Source: Siphonodentalium dalli
Lineage: Eukaryota; Mollusca; Scaphopoda; Gadilida; Siphonodentaliidae
Direction: 5' to 3'
Assembly (NCBI GenBank): GCA_032622095.1
Contig: CP136069.1
Location: 206,888,750 to 206,952,749, forward strand
Length of the DNA: 64,000 nt
The position numbers and the translations under genes were made by a program. Of this stretch, positions 24,095 through 35,819 are shown piece after piece (the first letter of the stretch is position 1; the number at the start of each line of letters is the position of its first letter). The notes under the pieces were generated by a model, which was not told the DNA's origin, did not search any database, and saw only the letters and a list, made by a program, of their open reading frames with translations.

Positions 24095-24790
24095 CACACT
24101 ATCCAATCGGCTCGCGGAATACCAGTGTGAACGTCAGAAACCAGTGTTGTACAGGAGAATATCAGTGTTTTTAAGCCATATTATGGTATCATAATTAGAA
24201 CCGGACTTCTATATAACGACAGAAAATAAAATGGAAAGGTATATGCGATCAATTTTGCATTTACCCAGTGGAGGGGTCACCTGGTGATGTTCAGTTCGAC
24301 TCTGGGCGATCTGGCCTTTGTTTAAAGTAGAAACATAGGGTCTAAAAACTCGTTGGGGGAGGTCAAATTTTGCCCTAATCGGTATTCTAGTGCGTTTTGA
24401 TTAATTCCTGCGCATAACTTGCGGAATATTTTATAACATTCCGACAGCGGAATCTATCGGCAATACGTGCACATCGAAATCACTGACGTGTATCAGTTGG
24501 AAATACACGAAAATAAATCGAAACGAGGGGCGGTGATCACAGAACATGACACGGCGAACTACCAGTGCATGCCAACGAGGGCTACCAGTGCCAAATTTTA
24601 TTTATATGGTAAGTTATATCGGGTATATGTCGGGGGACGTTTTAGATTCGGTTTAAGCTACCCTCATCAAATTTGGACACAATCGATCTAGAATGGTACA
24701 TGTGTGGGTCTAAGATATGAAAGTTCGAAATTTTAAGTACGGCGATACTCAACATTGGTGGAACATAAAGTAACAATTTAGTCGACAAGA
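24095..24790 (+). repeat. left inner block of the palindrome
   Basis: Matches the reverse complement of 26160-26867, starting at CCAATCGGCTCGCGGAAT. Identity is high to about 24640 and drops to perhaps 70% toward 24790. It includes three degenerate copies of a CCAGTGT-type word at 24120-24170 and an Ig-like exon (annotated separately). Confidence 0.85.
24448..24608 (+). pseudogene. captured Ig-like exon, left copy
   Basis: A 161-nt open segment lies between an acceptor-like CCGACAG and a perfect donor GTAAGT. It reads ...GIYRQYVHIEITDVYQLEIH, then ENKSKRGAVITEHDTANYQC, then MPTRATSAKFYLYG. The D-x-A/G-x-Y-x-C pattern (HDTANYQC) followed by a short hydrophobic strand is the usual end of an immunoglobulin domain. 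A stop just upstream (TAA before CATTCC) sits outside the putative exon. No other exon of the parent gene is seen in the loop. The mirror copy at 26350-26510 has the same length and donor. Family assignment is from pattern alone. Confidence 0.5.
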
Positions 24791-26159
24791 GTATAAATTT
24801 CCCTTTATTCGGTATTGGCACTGAGTTAGTTCAATTGTCAATTGGATTCAAACTAATGTTCAACATTTGCAAATACGTCTATCATTAAATAGGGACGGTT
24901 GTGAATATTGTTCTTGTTTCATGGCAGTGTATACGATTTCTAAAGACGTTCCATCCCCTCAGAGAACATATTGAAAATGTAAGTCTACCCTTCTACTATA
25001 AATTACAACACAAATTTATGCAAATAGCCAGAGTATGCTACTTTTGTATAATATATTTGTTGTCGGACCATTCGCTGCAAGCAGACTGGCTAAAGTGATA
25101 TATTTCACTCATAACGCCCAAGGCGTAAACACATTTCAATTGTAATACTGCTCACTCATAATTAACCATTGACAAATCGTGCAGCCACCGAACGAGCGCT
25201 CAACACATTCGGTGACCATTCAATTGTAATTACTCGTATCCATATAGACAAAAGTTTTAATACTATTCTTCGAAACGTACAAAACTATTATTCCACGTTA
25301 ATGATTCCTCATTGTGAACAACTTACGAGCAAATTGCATAATAACCAACAGAAAGAAATCGTCTCGAAGCACGATGACCGTACTGACCCAGTGATAACGT
25401 GAAACCGATTAACAGTATAATTTCTATTTTAAGAAACACGCGACACAATTTAGTGCTAAGCGTGGTCACTGACCTAAATATCTGAATGCAGTGACGTACC
25501 TCAAGATGGGAGATGGAGCTAGATCACAATTATTTGCTTAGTTTCTAAACTGTTAACGGAAAGGGTCCATGCGTACATGTACACATGTATGTATGTGTAT
25601 GTATGTATGTATGTATGTATGTATGCCGCAGTGTGACATCTGTGTTATATATGCCCATAAAGGTGCCACACGTTGTACTACATATTACTTAATAATTTGA
25701 TTTTTATCTTTGTGTTATATATTGTGGGGGGGGTTGATTATGTGCAGTGTTGCACCATGGAATCACAGTTCATGGAAAGCGGCGGATGGCAGGGACCAGG
25801 CCCTTTGGTGGTGATAGTTCCTGAACATTACCGTTAGCGGACCGGGTTTCAAGTTGTGCCCTCGGTGGCTTTCTTGGAATGTTTTTCCAAATTAGGACAG
25901 ATTTGTCCTATATATCACGTGACTCATTTATTATTGAAAATATGTTATGAATATATACAGTCTTATACAATGTAAAATGTTAAAAGACTGAATAAAAAGT
26001 TGAAGTTCAAGATGCGACGATTAGGCCAAACAGATTTTGGCAATTTATAATGTAATTATTCAGCTACTGTATAAGTTCGGAAAATTGCATTTAAACCAAC
26101 GTATCCCAATAGTTTTAAGAACAATTCTACAAAAACGCCATATTCTGACCTGGACATCA
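24791..26159. other. central loop of the palindrome
   Basis: Mostly unique AT-rich sequence. It contains an (ATGT)n microsatellite at 25575-25625, a G-run at 25724-25732, and a 77-codon plus-strand frame (25169-25402) without recognisable features. No transposase, recombinase or helicase motif was found in any frame. Confidence 0.5.
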
Positions 26160-26867
26160 TGAAATTTGTTCTATATTTTACACTAGCTTTGAGTATCGAC
26201 GTATAGTTGAAGTTTCGTACTTTCCTATTATAGATCCACATATTTACCCTTCTAGATCAACTTTGTCGTTATTTTGGGAAGGGTAAGGCATTTCATGTGC
26301 CCGGTGCCCTGTATGAAGCGTTTATCGACATATACCCGATATAACTTACCATACAAATAAAATTTGGCACTGGTAGCCCTCGTTGGCATGCACTGGTAGT
26401 TCGCCGTGCCATTTTCTGTGATCACCGCCCCTCGTTTCGATTTATTTTCGTGTATTTCCAACTGATACACGTCAGTGATTTCGATGTGCACGTATTGCCG
26501 ATAGATTCCGCTGTCGGAATTTTATAAAATATTCCGCAAGTCATGCTCAGGAATTAAACAAAACGCTCTAGAATACCGATTAGGGCATAATTTGACCTCC
26601 TCCTACGAGTTTGTAGACCCTATTTTTCTGCTTTAAACAAAGGCCAGATCGCCCAGAGTCGAACTGAACATCACCAGGTGACCTCTCCACTGGGTAAATG
26701 CAAAATTGATCGTATATACCTTTCCATTGTCTTTTCTGTCGTTATATAGACGTCCGGTTCTAATTATGATATGGCTTTAAAACACTGATATTCTCCTGTA
26801 CAACACTGATATTCTGACGTTCACACTGGTATTCCGCGAGCCGATTGGACAGTGTGACTATGGGACT
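26160..26867 (-). repeat. right inner block of the palindrome
   Basis: Reverse complement of 24095-24790; ends CGCGAGCCGATTGG near 26850 and passes directly into the right satellite array. Includes the mirror Ig-like exon. Confidence 0.85.
26350..26510 (-). pseudogene. captured Ig-like exon, right copy
   Basis: Mirror of 24448-24608 with the same 161-nt length, the same reading frame and the same GTAAGT donor (on the minus strand at 26344-26349). The peptide differs from the left copy at only a couple of residues (ITENGTANYQC in place of ITEHDTANYQC). The Asn-Gly-Thr change would create a glycosylation sequon. Retention of frame and splice signals in both copies means either recent duplication or selection; the sequence alone does not tell which. 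Confidence 0.5.
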
Positions 26868-29800
26868 GCAATTTAGCACACTCATTAAGATGTACCCACT
26901 CTGCAATAATCATGAGCGAGGGTTTAGCGAGGTTTCCGTGACACGTGATGACCCAGAATAAAGGAGTTCGAACTGCATGGCTCGTGATCATTGTAGAGTG
27001 GTTACATCTTAATGGGTGTGCGAAATTTCAGTGCCCAGAGTGTAGTGGAAAGAGCTCACGGGCTCTTAATGTGGAGTCATGGTGTCATATTGGGTTAAAC
27101 TATGCTTTCGTGACCCGTGATGACCCAGCATAAAGGAACTGCGTGGCTCGTAATTGTGCTTGTAGAGTGGGTACTTATTAATGAGTGTGCGAAATTTCAG
27201 TGCACAGAGACAGTTAAAAGTGCGCACGGGCTCTTAACGTGGAGTCATCGGGTCATATTGTGTAAAATTAGGTTTCTGTGACCCGTGATGGCCCAGCATA
27301 TAAGAGTTCGAACTGCGTGGCTCGTGATTATTTTAGAGTGGTTACATCCTAACAAGTGTGCGAAATTTCAGTGCCCAGAGTGCAATATAAAGTGCACACG
27401 GGCTCTTAAGGTGGGGTCATGTGTGTCATATTGGGTTAAACGAAGATTCCGTGACCCGTGATGACCCAGAATTTAGTAATTCGAACTGCATGGCTGGCAA
27501 TTATTGTAGAGTTCGTAAATATTTGTAAGTGTGCGAAATTTCAGTGTCCAGAGTGCAATGGAAAGTGCGCATGGACTCTTAAGGTGGGGTCATGTGTGTA
27601 ATATTGGGTTTAGCGAGGTTTCAATGACACGTGGTGACCCAGAATAAAGGAATTCGCACTGCATGGCTCGAGATTATTGTAGAGCGGTTACATCTTAATG
27701 CGTGTGCGAAATATCAGTGCCCAGAGTTCAGTTGAAAGTGCGATCAGGCTCTTAATGTGGGGTCATGGGTGTAATATTGATTTAAACGAGGTTTCCGTGA
27801 CGCGTGATGACTCAGAATATAGGAGTTCGAACTGCGAAGCTCGTGATTATTGTTGAGTAGGTACATTTTGATAAGTATCCGAAATGTCAGTGCCCAGATT
27901 GCAGTGAAAAGTGCGCACGGGCTCTTAATGTGGGTTCATGCTGTAATATTGGGTTAATCGAGGTTTCCGTGACCCGTGATGACCCATAATATAGAAGTTC
28001 GTACTGCGAGGCTTGTGATTATTGTAAAGTGGTTACATCTCAATGAGTTTGCGAAATTTCAGTGCCCTGAGTGTAGTACAAAGTGCGATTAGGCTCTTAA
28101 TGTGGGGTCATGGTGTCATATTGGGTAAAACTATGCTTTCGTGACACGTGATGACCCAGCATACAGGAATTCGAACTGCGTGGCTCGTAATTATTGTAGA
28201 GTAATTACATCTTAATGAATGTGCGATATTGCAGTACACAGAGTGCAGTGGAAAGTGGACACTGGCTCTTAAGGTGGGGTCATGCTGTAATATTGGGTTA
28301 AACGAGGTTTCCCTGACCCGTGAGCCATAATATATAATTTCGTACTGCGAGGCTCGTGATTATTGTAAAGTGGTTACATCTCAATAAGTGTGCGAAATTT
28401 CAGTGCCCAGAGTGTAGTACAAAGTGCGACCAGGCTCTTAATGTGGGGTCATGGTGTCATATTGGGTAAAACTATGCTTTCGTGACCCTTGATGACCCAG
28501 AATACAGGAATTACATGGCTCGTAATTATTGTAGAGTGGTTACATATTAATGAATGTGCGATATTGCATAACCCAGAGTGCAGTGGAAAGTGCGCACGGG
28601 CTCTTAAGGTGGGGTCATGGGTGTCACATTGGGTTGAACGAAGTTTCCGTGACACGTGGTGACCCAGAATATAGGAGTTAGAATTGCGTGGCTCGTGATT
28701 ATTGTAGAATGGGTACATCTTAATAAGTTAGCGAAATTTCAGTGCCCAGTGTCCAATTGAAACTGCGCACGGGCTCTTAAGGTGGGATCATGGGTATTAT
28801 ATTGGGTTAAACGAAATTTCCGTGACCTGTGATGACCCATAATTTAGGAATTCGAACTGCGTAACTCGAATTTATTGTAGAATGGGTACATATTAATAAG
28901 TTCAGCACCCAAAGTTTGAGGAAAGTGCGCACGGGCTCTTACGGTTGGGTCATGGGTGTAATATTGGGTTTAACGAGGTTTCCGTGACACGTCATGACCC
29001 AAAATATAGGAGTTCGAACTGCGTGGTTCGTGATCATTGTAGAGTGTGTACATCTTAATGAGTGTGCGAAATTTCTGCGCCCAGAGTGCAGTGGAAAGTG
29101 CGCACGGGCTCTTAGGGTGGGGTCATGCTGTAATATTGTGTTAAACGAGGTTTCCGTGACCCGTGATGACCCATAATATAGGAGTTCGTACTGCGTGGCT
29201 CATGATTATAGTAAAGTGGATACATCTTAATGAGTGTGCGAAATTCCAGTGCCCAGTGTGAAGTGAAAAGTGCGCACGGCTCTTAATGTGGGGTAATGGT
29301 GTCATATTGGGTAAAACTATGCTTTCGTGACCCGTGATGACCCAGAATACAGGAATTCGAACTACATGGCTCGTAATTATTGTAGAGTGGTTACATCTTA
29401 ATGAGTGTGCTATATTGCAGTACCCATAGTGCAGTGGAAAGTGCGCATGGGCTCTTAGTATGGGGTCATGGGTGTCATATTGGGTTAAACGAAGTTTCCG
29501 TGACCCGTGATGACCCATAATTTAGGAATTCAAACTGCGTGGCTCGCAATTATTGCAGAGTGGGTACATCTTAATACGTGTGTGAAAGTTCAGTGCCCAA
29601 CGTGTAGCGGAAAGTGCACACGGGCTCTTAAAGTGGGGTCAATTACAGTTGAAAGTGCGCACAGGCCCTTAATGTGGGGTCATCAGGTCATATTGTGTCA
29701 AATTAGGTTGCCGTGACCCACGAGGACTCAGAATATAGGAGCTCGAACTACGTGGCACGTGGATCGTGTAGAGTGGGTACATTTTTATAAGTTAACGAAA

Positions 29801-32800
29801 TTTCATGCCCAGTGTCCAATTGAAACTGCACACGGGCTCTTAAGGTGGGATCATGTGTATCATATTGGGTTAAACGAAGTTTCCGTGACCCGTGATGACC
29901 CAGAATTTAGGAATTCGAACTGCGTAACTCGAAATTATTGTAGAATGGGTACATATTAATAAGTTCAGCGCCCAAAGTTTGAGGAAAGTGCGCACGGGCT
30001 CTTACGGTTGGGTCATGGGTGTAATATTGGGTTTAACGAGGTTTCCGTGACACGTCATGACCCAAAATATAGGAGTTCGAACTGCGTGGTTCGTGATCAT
30101 TGTAGAGTGTGTACATCTTAATGAGTGTGCGAAATTTCTGTGCCCAGAGTGCAGTGGAAAGTGCGCACCGGCTCTTAGGGTGGGGTCATGCTGTAATATT
30201 GTGTTAAACGAGGTTTCCGTGACCCGTGATGACCCATAATATAGGAGTTCGTACTGCGTGGCTCATGATTATAGTAAAGTGGATACATCTTAATGAGTGT
30301 GCGAAATTCCAGTGCCCAGTGTGAAGTGAAAAGTGCGCACGGGCTCTTAATGTGGGGTAATGGTGTCATATTGGGTAAAACTATGCTTTCGTGACCCGTG
30401 ATGACCCAGAATACAGGAATTCGAACTACATGGCTCGTAATTATTGTAGAGTGGTTACATCTTAATGAGTGTGCTATATTGCAGTACCCACAGTGCAGTG
30501 GAAAGTGCGCATGGGCTCTTAGTATGGGGTCATGGGTGTCATATTGGGTTAAACGAAGTTTCCGTGACCCGTGATGACCCATAATTTAGGAATTCAAACT
30601 GCGTGGCTCGCAATTATTGTAGAGTGGGTACATCTTAATACGTGTGTGAAAGTTCAGTGCCCAACGTGTAGCGGAAAGTATACACGGGCTCTTAAAGTGG
30701 GGTCAATTACAGTTGAAAGTGCGCACAGGCCCTTAATGTTGGGTCATCAGGTCATATTGGGTCAAATTAGGTTGCCGTGACCCATGAGGACTCAGAATAT
30801 AGGAGTTCGAACTACGTGGCACGTGGATAATGTAGAGTGGGTACATTTTAATTAGTGTGCGAAAGTTCAATGCCCAGAGTTCAGTGGAAAGTGCGCACGG
30901 CTCTTAAGGTGTGCTTATGCTGTAATATTGGGTTAAACGAGGTTTCCGTGACCCGTGAGGACTCATAATATAGGAGTTCGAACTGCGTGCGTCGTGTTTA
31001 TTGTAGAGTGGGTACATCTTAATCAGTGTGCGAATGTTCAGTGCCCAGGGTGTAGTGGAAAGTGCGCACGGACTCTTAATGTGTTGTCATGCTGTCATAT
31101 TGGGTTAAACGAGGTATCCGAGACACGTGATGACCCAGAATATAGGAGTTCGAACTGCATGCGTCGTGATTATTGTAGAGTGGGTACATTTTAATGAGTT
31201 TGCGAAATTTCAGTTCCCAGAGTGCAGTGGAAAGTGCGCACGGGCTCTTAAGGTGGAGTCATCCTGTAATATTTGGTTAAACGAGGATTCCGTGACACGT
31301 GATGACCCAGAATATAGAAGTTCGAACTGCGTTGCTCGTGATTATTGTAGAGTAGGCATATCTTAATAAGTGTGCGAAATTTCAGTTCCCAAAGTATAGC
31401 GGAAATTGCGCACTGGCTCTTGATGTGGAGTCATGGTGTCATATTGGGTTAAACGAGGTTTCCGTGACCCGTGATGACCCAGAATACAGGAATTCGAAAT
31501 GTGTGGCTCGTAATTATTGTAAAGTGTGTACATATTAATGAGTGTGCGAAATTTCAGTGCCCAGAGTTCGGTTGAAAGTGCGTACGGGCTCTTATTGTGG
31601 GGTCATCGGGTCATATTGGGTAAAATTAGGTTTCCGTGACCCGTGATGCCCCAGAATACAGGAGTTCGAACTGCGTGGCTCGTGAATATTGCAGCGTGTG
31701 TACATCTTAATAAGTGTGCGAAATTGCAATGCCCAGAGTACTGTAGAAAGTGCGCACGGGCTCTTAATGGGTGGTCATGTGTGTAATATTGGGTTTAGTC
31801 AGGTTTCCGTGACACGTGATGACCCAGAATATAGGAGTTCGAACTCCTAGGCTCGTGATTATCATAGAGCGGGTACATCGCGAAATTTCAGTGCCCAGAG
31901 AGCAGTGGAAAGTGCGCACGGGCTCTTAATGTGGAGTCATGGTGTCTTATTGGGTTAAACGAGGTTTCCGTGACTTGTGATGACCCAGAATATAAGAGTT
32001 CGAACTACGAGGCTCGTGATTATTGTAAAGTGGTTACATCTTAATGAGTGTGCGAAAGTTCAGTGCCCAGAGTGTAGTGGAAATTGCGCACGGGCTCTTA
32101 ATGTGGGTTCATGGTGTCATATTGGGTAAAACTATGCTTTCGTGACCCGTGATGACACAGAATACAGGAATTCGAACTGCGTGGCTCGTAGTTATTGTAG
32201 AGTGGGTAGATATTAATGAGTGTGCGAAATTTCAGTGCCCAGAGTGCAGTTGAAATGTAGGGTAATCGGGTCATATTGGGTAAAATTAGGATTCCGTGAC
32301 CCGTGATGACCCAGACTATAGGAGTTCGAACTGCGTGGTTCGTGGTTATTGTAGATAGGGTACAACTTAATTAGTGTGTGAAAGTTCAGTGCTCAAAGTG
32401 CACGGAAAGTGCGCACGGGCTCTTAAGGTGGGGTAATGTGTGTAATATTGGGTTTAACGAGGTTTCCTTAACACGTGATGACCCAGAATATAGGAGGTCG
32501 AACTCCGTGGCTCGTGCTTATTGTAGAGTGGGTACATCTTAACGAGAGTGCGAACTTTCAGTGCCCAGAGTGCTGTGGAAATTGCGCACGTCTCTTAAGG
32601 TTGAGTCATGATGTCATATTGGGTTAAACGACGTTTCCGTGACCCGTGATGACCCAGAATTTAGGAATTCGAACTGCGTGGCTCGCAATTATTGTAGAGT
32701 GGGTAAATCTTAATTAGTGTACAGAATTTCAGTGGCCAGATGTAGTGGAAAGTGCACACGGGCTCTTAATGTTGGGTCATGGGGTCCTATTGGATAAAAA

Positions 32801-32965
32801 TAGGTATCCGTGACCCGTGATGACCCAGAATATAAGATTTCGAACTGCGTGGCTCGTGATTATTGTAGAGTTGGTACATCTTAATGAGTGTGCAAAATAT
32901 TTCAGTGTCCAGTATGCAGCGGAAAGTGCGCACGGCCTCTTAATGTTGGGTCATAGTGTCATTTC
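26868..32965 (-). repeat. ~172-bp satellite array, right arm (~35 monomers)
   Basis: Same monomer as 19241-24094 but reverse complemented (CGTGACCCGTGATGACCCAG, GAGTTCGAACTGCGTGGCTC, GTGCGCACGGGCTCTTAA). A ~1063-bp, six-monomer block (about 28740-29800) is repeated immediately downstream (about 29800-30865), with shared private variants such as GCCCTTAATGT next to an ATTACAGTTGAAAG fusion point. Per-monomer open frames contain a CxxCxxxC-like peptide but 172 is not a multiple of three, so they do not join into a protein. Confidence 0.95.
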
Positions 32966-33590
32966 TAGGCTGAATAATAAACGCCCTTTGCGTATGATAC
33001 AATTAACTAATACCCATTTAAGTCATATGAGGTCAAATGTGCCTATCCCATAATATTACCCTTGTCAAATGATTCATCTGTGCTAATGCTTCTACATATC
33101 GTCTAAGCTTATAAGGGACGCTCTTTATTGCTCATAGTTGCCCCTTTAAGGCGTCTGAGATCAACGGAAATAACCCCATATTACCTAATAATTGATTCCA
33201 GTGTTTCGATTTTCACCTTCCAGATTGCAACAAGTTTAGGTATATAATTATTTATTTAGTTAAATTAACCACTGTTGCCCTTTTAAGACATCTGATATCA
33301 ACGGGACCTATATAATAAGATTACCTGAGTCAAATTACCGACATTTACAAATTTTCAGCTCCTAGGGTCCAGTCGTTTGGCCGCATCTAGTCAAAATATA
33401 TATATTATAATTCTTAGTGCCCTTTTAAGACATCCGAGGGCAACGGGACCTGTAAAATAGCGCTCCCGGGTAAAATAACATATATGACGTCAGAGTCAAT
33501 AACACCACGAAAGTACAAGCAAGGAATGATATACCCTCGCAGTTGATCATGCCTCGAGAATTAGACTTGTCATTACGTACCACGGAGCCA
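32966..33590 (-). repeat. right outer terminal block of the palindrome
   Basis: Reverse complement of 18545-19240, running from CTGAATAATAAACGCCC to ATTAGACTTGTCATTACG. It keeps an internal ~50-bp piece (around 33115-33165, AGGGACGCTCTTTATTGCTC) that the left block lacks at the corresponding place. Contains the conserved TGACGTCA near 33485. Confidence 0.85.
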
Positions 33591-33710
33591 AGAACGGTAA
33601 CACTAACCGCGCTTGCGCGCCGTAGCCGCGCCGCACCGCACCACACAGAGTTGTCTATCGCTCTCCCCCTATCTATATATATATATATATGTGTGTGTGA
33701 GGGTAATTTG
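33591..33710. repeat. short GC/CpG-rich patch and TA/TG microsatellite
   Basis: Directly outside the right end of the palindrome is a ~45-bp CpG-rich patch (ACCGCGCTTGCGCGCCGTAG and GCCGCGCCGCACC, about 33606-33643). It is followed by a TA tract turning into TG repeats at 33672-33699. The patch contrasts strongly with the AT-rich surroundings. Confidence 0.6.
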
Positions 33711-33991
33711 ATTGTTGCCAACGTATCATAATCTGGGTGCAAATTAAGGGCGTTTGACAACCACTAGCGCAACCACAATTAAAAGATTAAAATTATATGT
33801 GTCCTTGAACAACTCATATATACATACTGGTTTTATACGAGAAAGATAATGCTACACAATATTAAAACTGCATACTCGTGTCAAATCAAGTCAGCAGTAC
33901 CAACCAGCATCATGCCAAATTTGCAGGACCATTTATCAAAGATGGTTATGCGTCAGACAGAACCTCCTTAAAGGTTATTTAATTTTGTTTA

Positions 33992-35092
33992 CTAGCATGT
34001 GTTCAAAATCTGTACACTGTACCGATTCAGAACCACATGCATATGCCAATTTGCATCGGCATCGGTGAAAACCTTTATATTCCTACCTGCAACATCTTCT
34101 GCGTCATCAGATGGCATTATTACTGTGAAATCAGCAACTATCTCTCGACATGTTGACCCATCTTTGCCAGGAACGGATATCATCTTTTTCTTGGTCTGCG
34201 ACAGCCCATCCAAAAGTTTCAGCTCTACTGCGTCATATGTCGGATATGTCCATAATAGTACATTAAATCCAAATAAAGTCACATGAACGAGAAATATCGC
34301 TCTTGCGACGAAGAAGATAGCGTATACGACTCTCGACCAGAGATAAATTGAGTACGACATGACAGTCTCAGCAGCGAACATATCGCATGCACTGAGGATG
34401 CATAGCACACAAATTCCTGTTAGAAATTTCATGTTGACCCATCGGTCAACTCGAGCAAAGCAACAAATGTAGTCAATCGTTGAAAAAATGTAGATTTTAA
34501 ATTGAATAATCATGAACGAAATCCAACAGAGCAGGGTGTATAACGGAGGAATTTCATCACATAACATACTGGTACCTAATGTCCCAAAATACCACATTCT
34601 TTGATGGGCACTCACATCGCTAATGACAGAAAGTGATATCCCACACAATAAAAACATTATTTTTATAACACGGTGTAGAACATCGGTTGAGTTTTTGAAA
34701 GCAAACATAAATACCAGTCCCATGGCTGTTCCAAGTGCGAGCCCACCATAAAAACAAAAACACGTCCAATAGACTGTTCTCCACAATGAACATATATTCC
34801 AGAGCTCGAAGCAAAGAGTGTTAATAAAGGCAAAGTTGTTCCGCTGTCTATGGGACATTGATGTTTCGTTATGTGCCACTGCACATGATTTAGTTATATC
34901 CCAGTGGTGATCGACCTTGGTGTCACCAGCCATGAAAGTATACACGTAAAACATAAAATCTAGTAACGCCCAGCACAAGTCGAGCATGACACTTATACAA
35001 GGAATCACCACTATTACCACTGTTACCATCACTGTTGTCATCGCAACGAGGAAGACTCCGGATTTGACCAGCCGTCGTATCATTCTCGTCAT
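33992..35092 (-). CDS. multi-pass membrane protein of unknown function, single exon
   Basis: I do not recognise this 366-residue protein. About seven to eight hydrophobic segments are visible: residues ~12-34, 36-54, 105-131, 143-160, 182-205, 221-242 and 247-283 (possibly two). A ~55-residue hydrophilic loop lies between the second and third, with a sequon NET at 75. Another sequon NST lies at 134. A ~80-residue polar tail follows, starting with a KKK cluster at 301-303, which suggests a cytosolic C terminus. Cysteines are frequent in the membrane segments. The start is well placed: the first Met follows an in-frame TGA 15 nt upstream. A TATATAG word lies ~280 nt upstream (35369-35375) and an ATTAAA poly(A)-like signal (33973-33978) just after the stop. 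The lack of introns suggests a retrocopy or a fast-evolving intronless receptor/transporter gene; no transposon motif is present. It begins ~400 bp beyond the right end of the giant palindrome. Confidence 0.65.
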   Translation of the reverse strand: MTRMIRRLVKSGVFLVAMTTVMVTVVIVVIPCISVMLDLCWALLDFMFYVYTFMAGDTKVDHHWDITKSCAVAHNETSMSHRQRNNFAFINTLCFELWNICSLWRTVYWTCFCFYGGLALGTAMGLVFMFAFKNSTDVLHRVIKIMFLLCGISLSVISDVSAHQRMWYFGTLGTSMLCDEIPPLYTLLCWISFMIIQFKIYIFSTIDYICCFARVDRWVNMKFLTGICVLCILSACDMFAAETVMSYSIYLWSRVVYAIFFVARAIFLVHVTLFGFNVLLWTYPTYDAVELKLLDGLSQTKKKMISVPGKDGSTCREIVADFTVIMPSDDAEDVAGRNIKVFTDADANWHMHVVLNRYSVQILNTC

Positions 35093-35819
35093 ACTACTTG
35101 TTACCCGTCAATATGGGAGGGAATTTACAGTGTTATTAACATATTAACCATCAGTGATATGTCTACTTTCCGTGCGCACATATTAGGGTTCATTTTCACA
35201 TAATCATGGGGTCTGTATTATAATTAGTTATCCCGGCCGTAATCGGTATTCAACTCGAAGTGACACTTTCTTTGTAATCTTCCCCAACTCGCTCAGTTTA
35301 CATCGCACTCCACCAATTAGTCATACTGACGCCATGATTGGTCCTGAAAATATAGAGTAAAGTTAACACTATATATCGTCGGGATCGTTTTAGACTGTGG
35401 TCAATGTGAATTTCACGAATGAAAGCGAGTGGTTATTTCTTTGTGAGTGTGTACGAGTACGTTAACACCAACTAACAACACATTGATTCGAAATTCAGGT
35501 AACAACAACAACTATAGTTCAAACTTCTTTTAGCATTCTGGCCATGTATTTGATCGGAAATGTGCAGAACGTTGAAACGGAACTGAAGGGGGGGGGGGGG
35601 TCATATTATGTGGCATCTCTGGCCAATTAACATCAACATTCTGGCTCATTAGCATCAAAATTTATCAAGTTATAAACAATTGTCAGGAAAACAGTTTCCT
35701 CCAGAGTGCATATAAAAGTTACCAAGATGGGGAACATTCTGACATTAGATCTCTATCGACTAAAATATCCTTGAGTTATTGTGTAAAACGATAATCACCA
35801 AAAAGTACATAATTTTATG
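35093..35819. other. upstream region of the membrane-protein gene
   Basis: Gene-free. On the minus strand it would hold the promoter of the 366-residue protein; only a weak TATA-like word (35369-35375) is seen, and CCAAT words are not in a canonical order relative to it. A run of 13 G lies at 35588-35600. Confidence 0.35.

Larger units (their letters stand above)
18545..33590. mobile_element. giant (~15 kb) Foldback-like composite palindrome
   Basis: Three nested inverted pairs share one axis: outer blocks 18545-19240 / 32966-33590, satellite arrays 19241-24094 / 26868-32965, inner blocks 24095-24790 / 26160-26867. The central loop is 24791-26159. Each arm is therefore 6-7.4 kb. Foldback elements of flies, TU elements of sea urchins and Galileo are known to have very long inverted repeats built of a unique outer part and internal tandem repeats; this object has that plan at larger scale. 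No transposase frame is visible in arms or loop. No target-site duplication could be read, because the outermost bases (GGTAATAACAAG left, CTTGTCATTACGTACC right) are diverged. An alternative is inverted duplication of a satellite locus without transposition. Confidence 0.7.

Noticed and set aside
24791-26159. Transposase gene in the palindrome loop
   Set aside because: All frames are short and no DDE/D, HUH or recombinase motif is visible, so the element, if mobile, is non-autonomous or its gene lies elsewhere.
28994-31366. Serial ~60-80-codon frames with a CxxCxxxC peptide in the right satellite array
   Set aside because: They repeat with each 172-bp monomer; the period is not a multiple of three, frames do not join, and monomers vary freely at conserved-looking cysteines.
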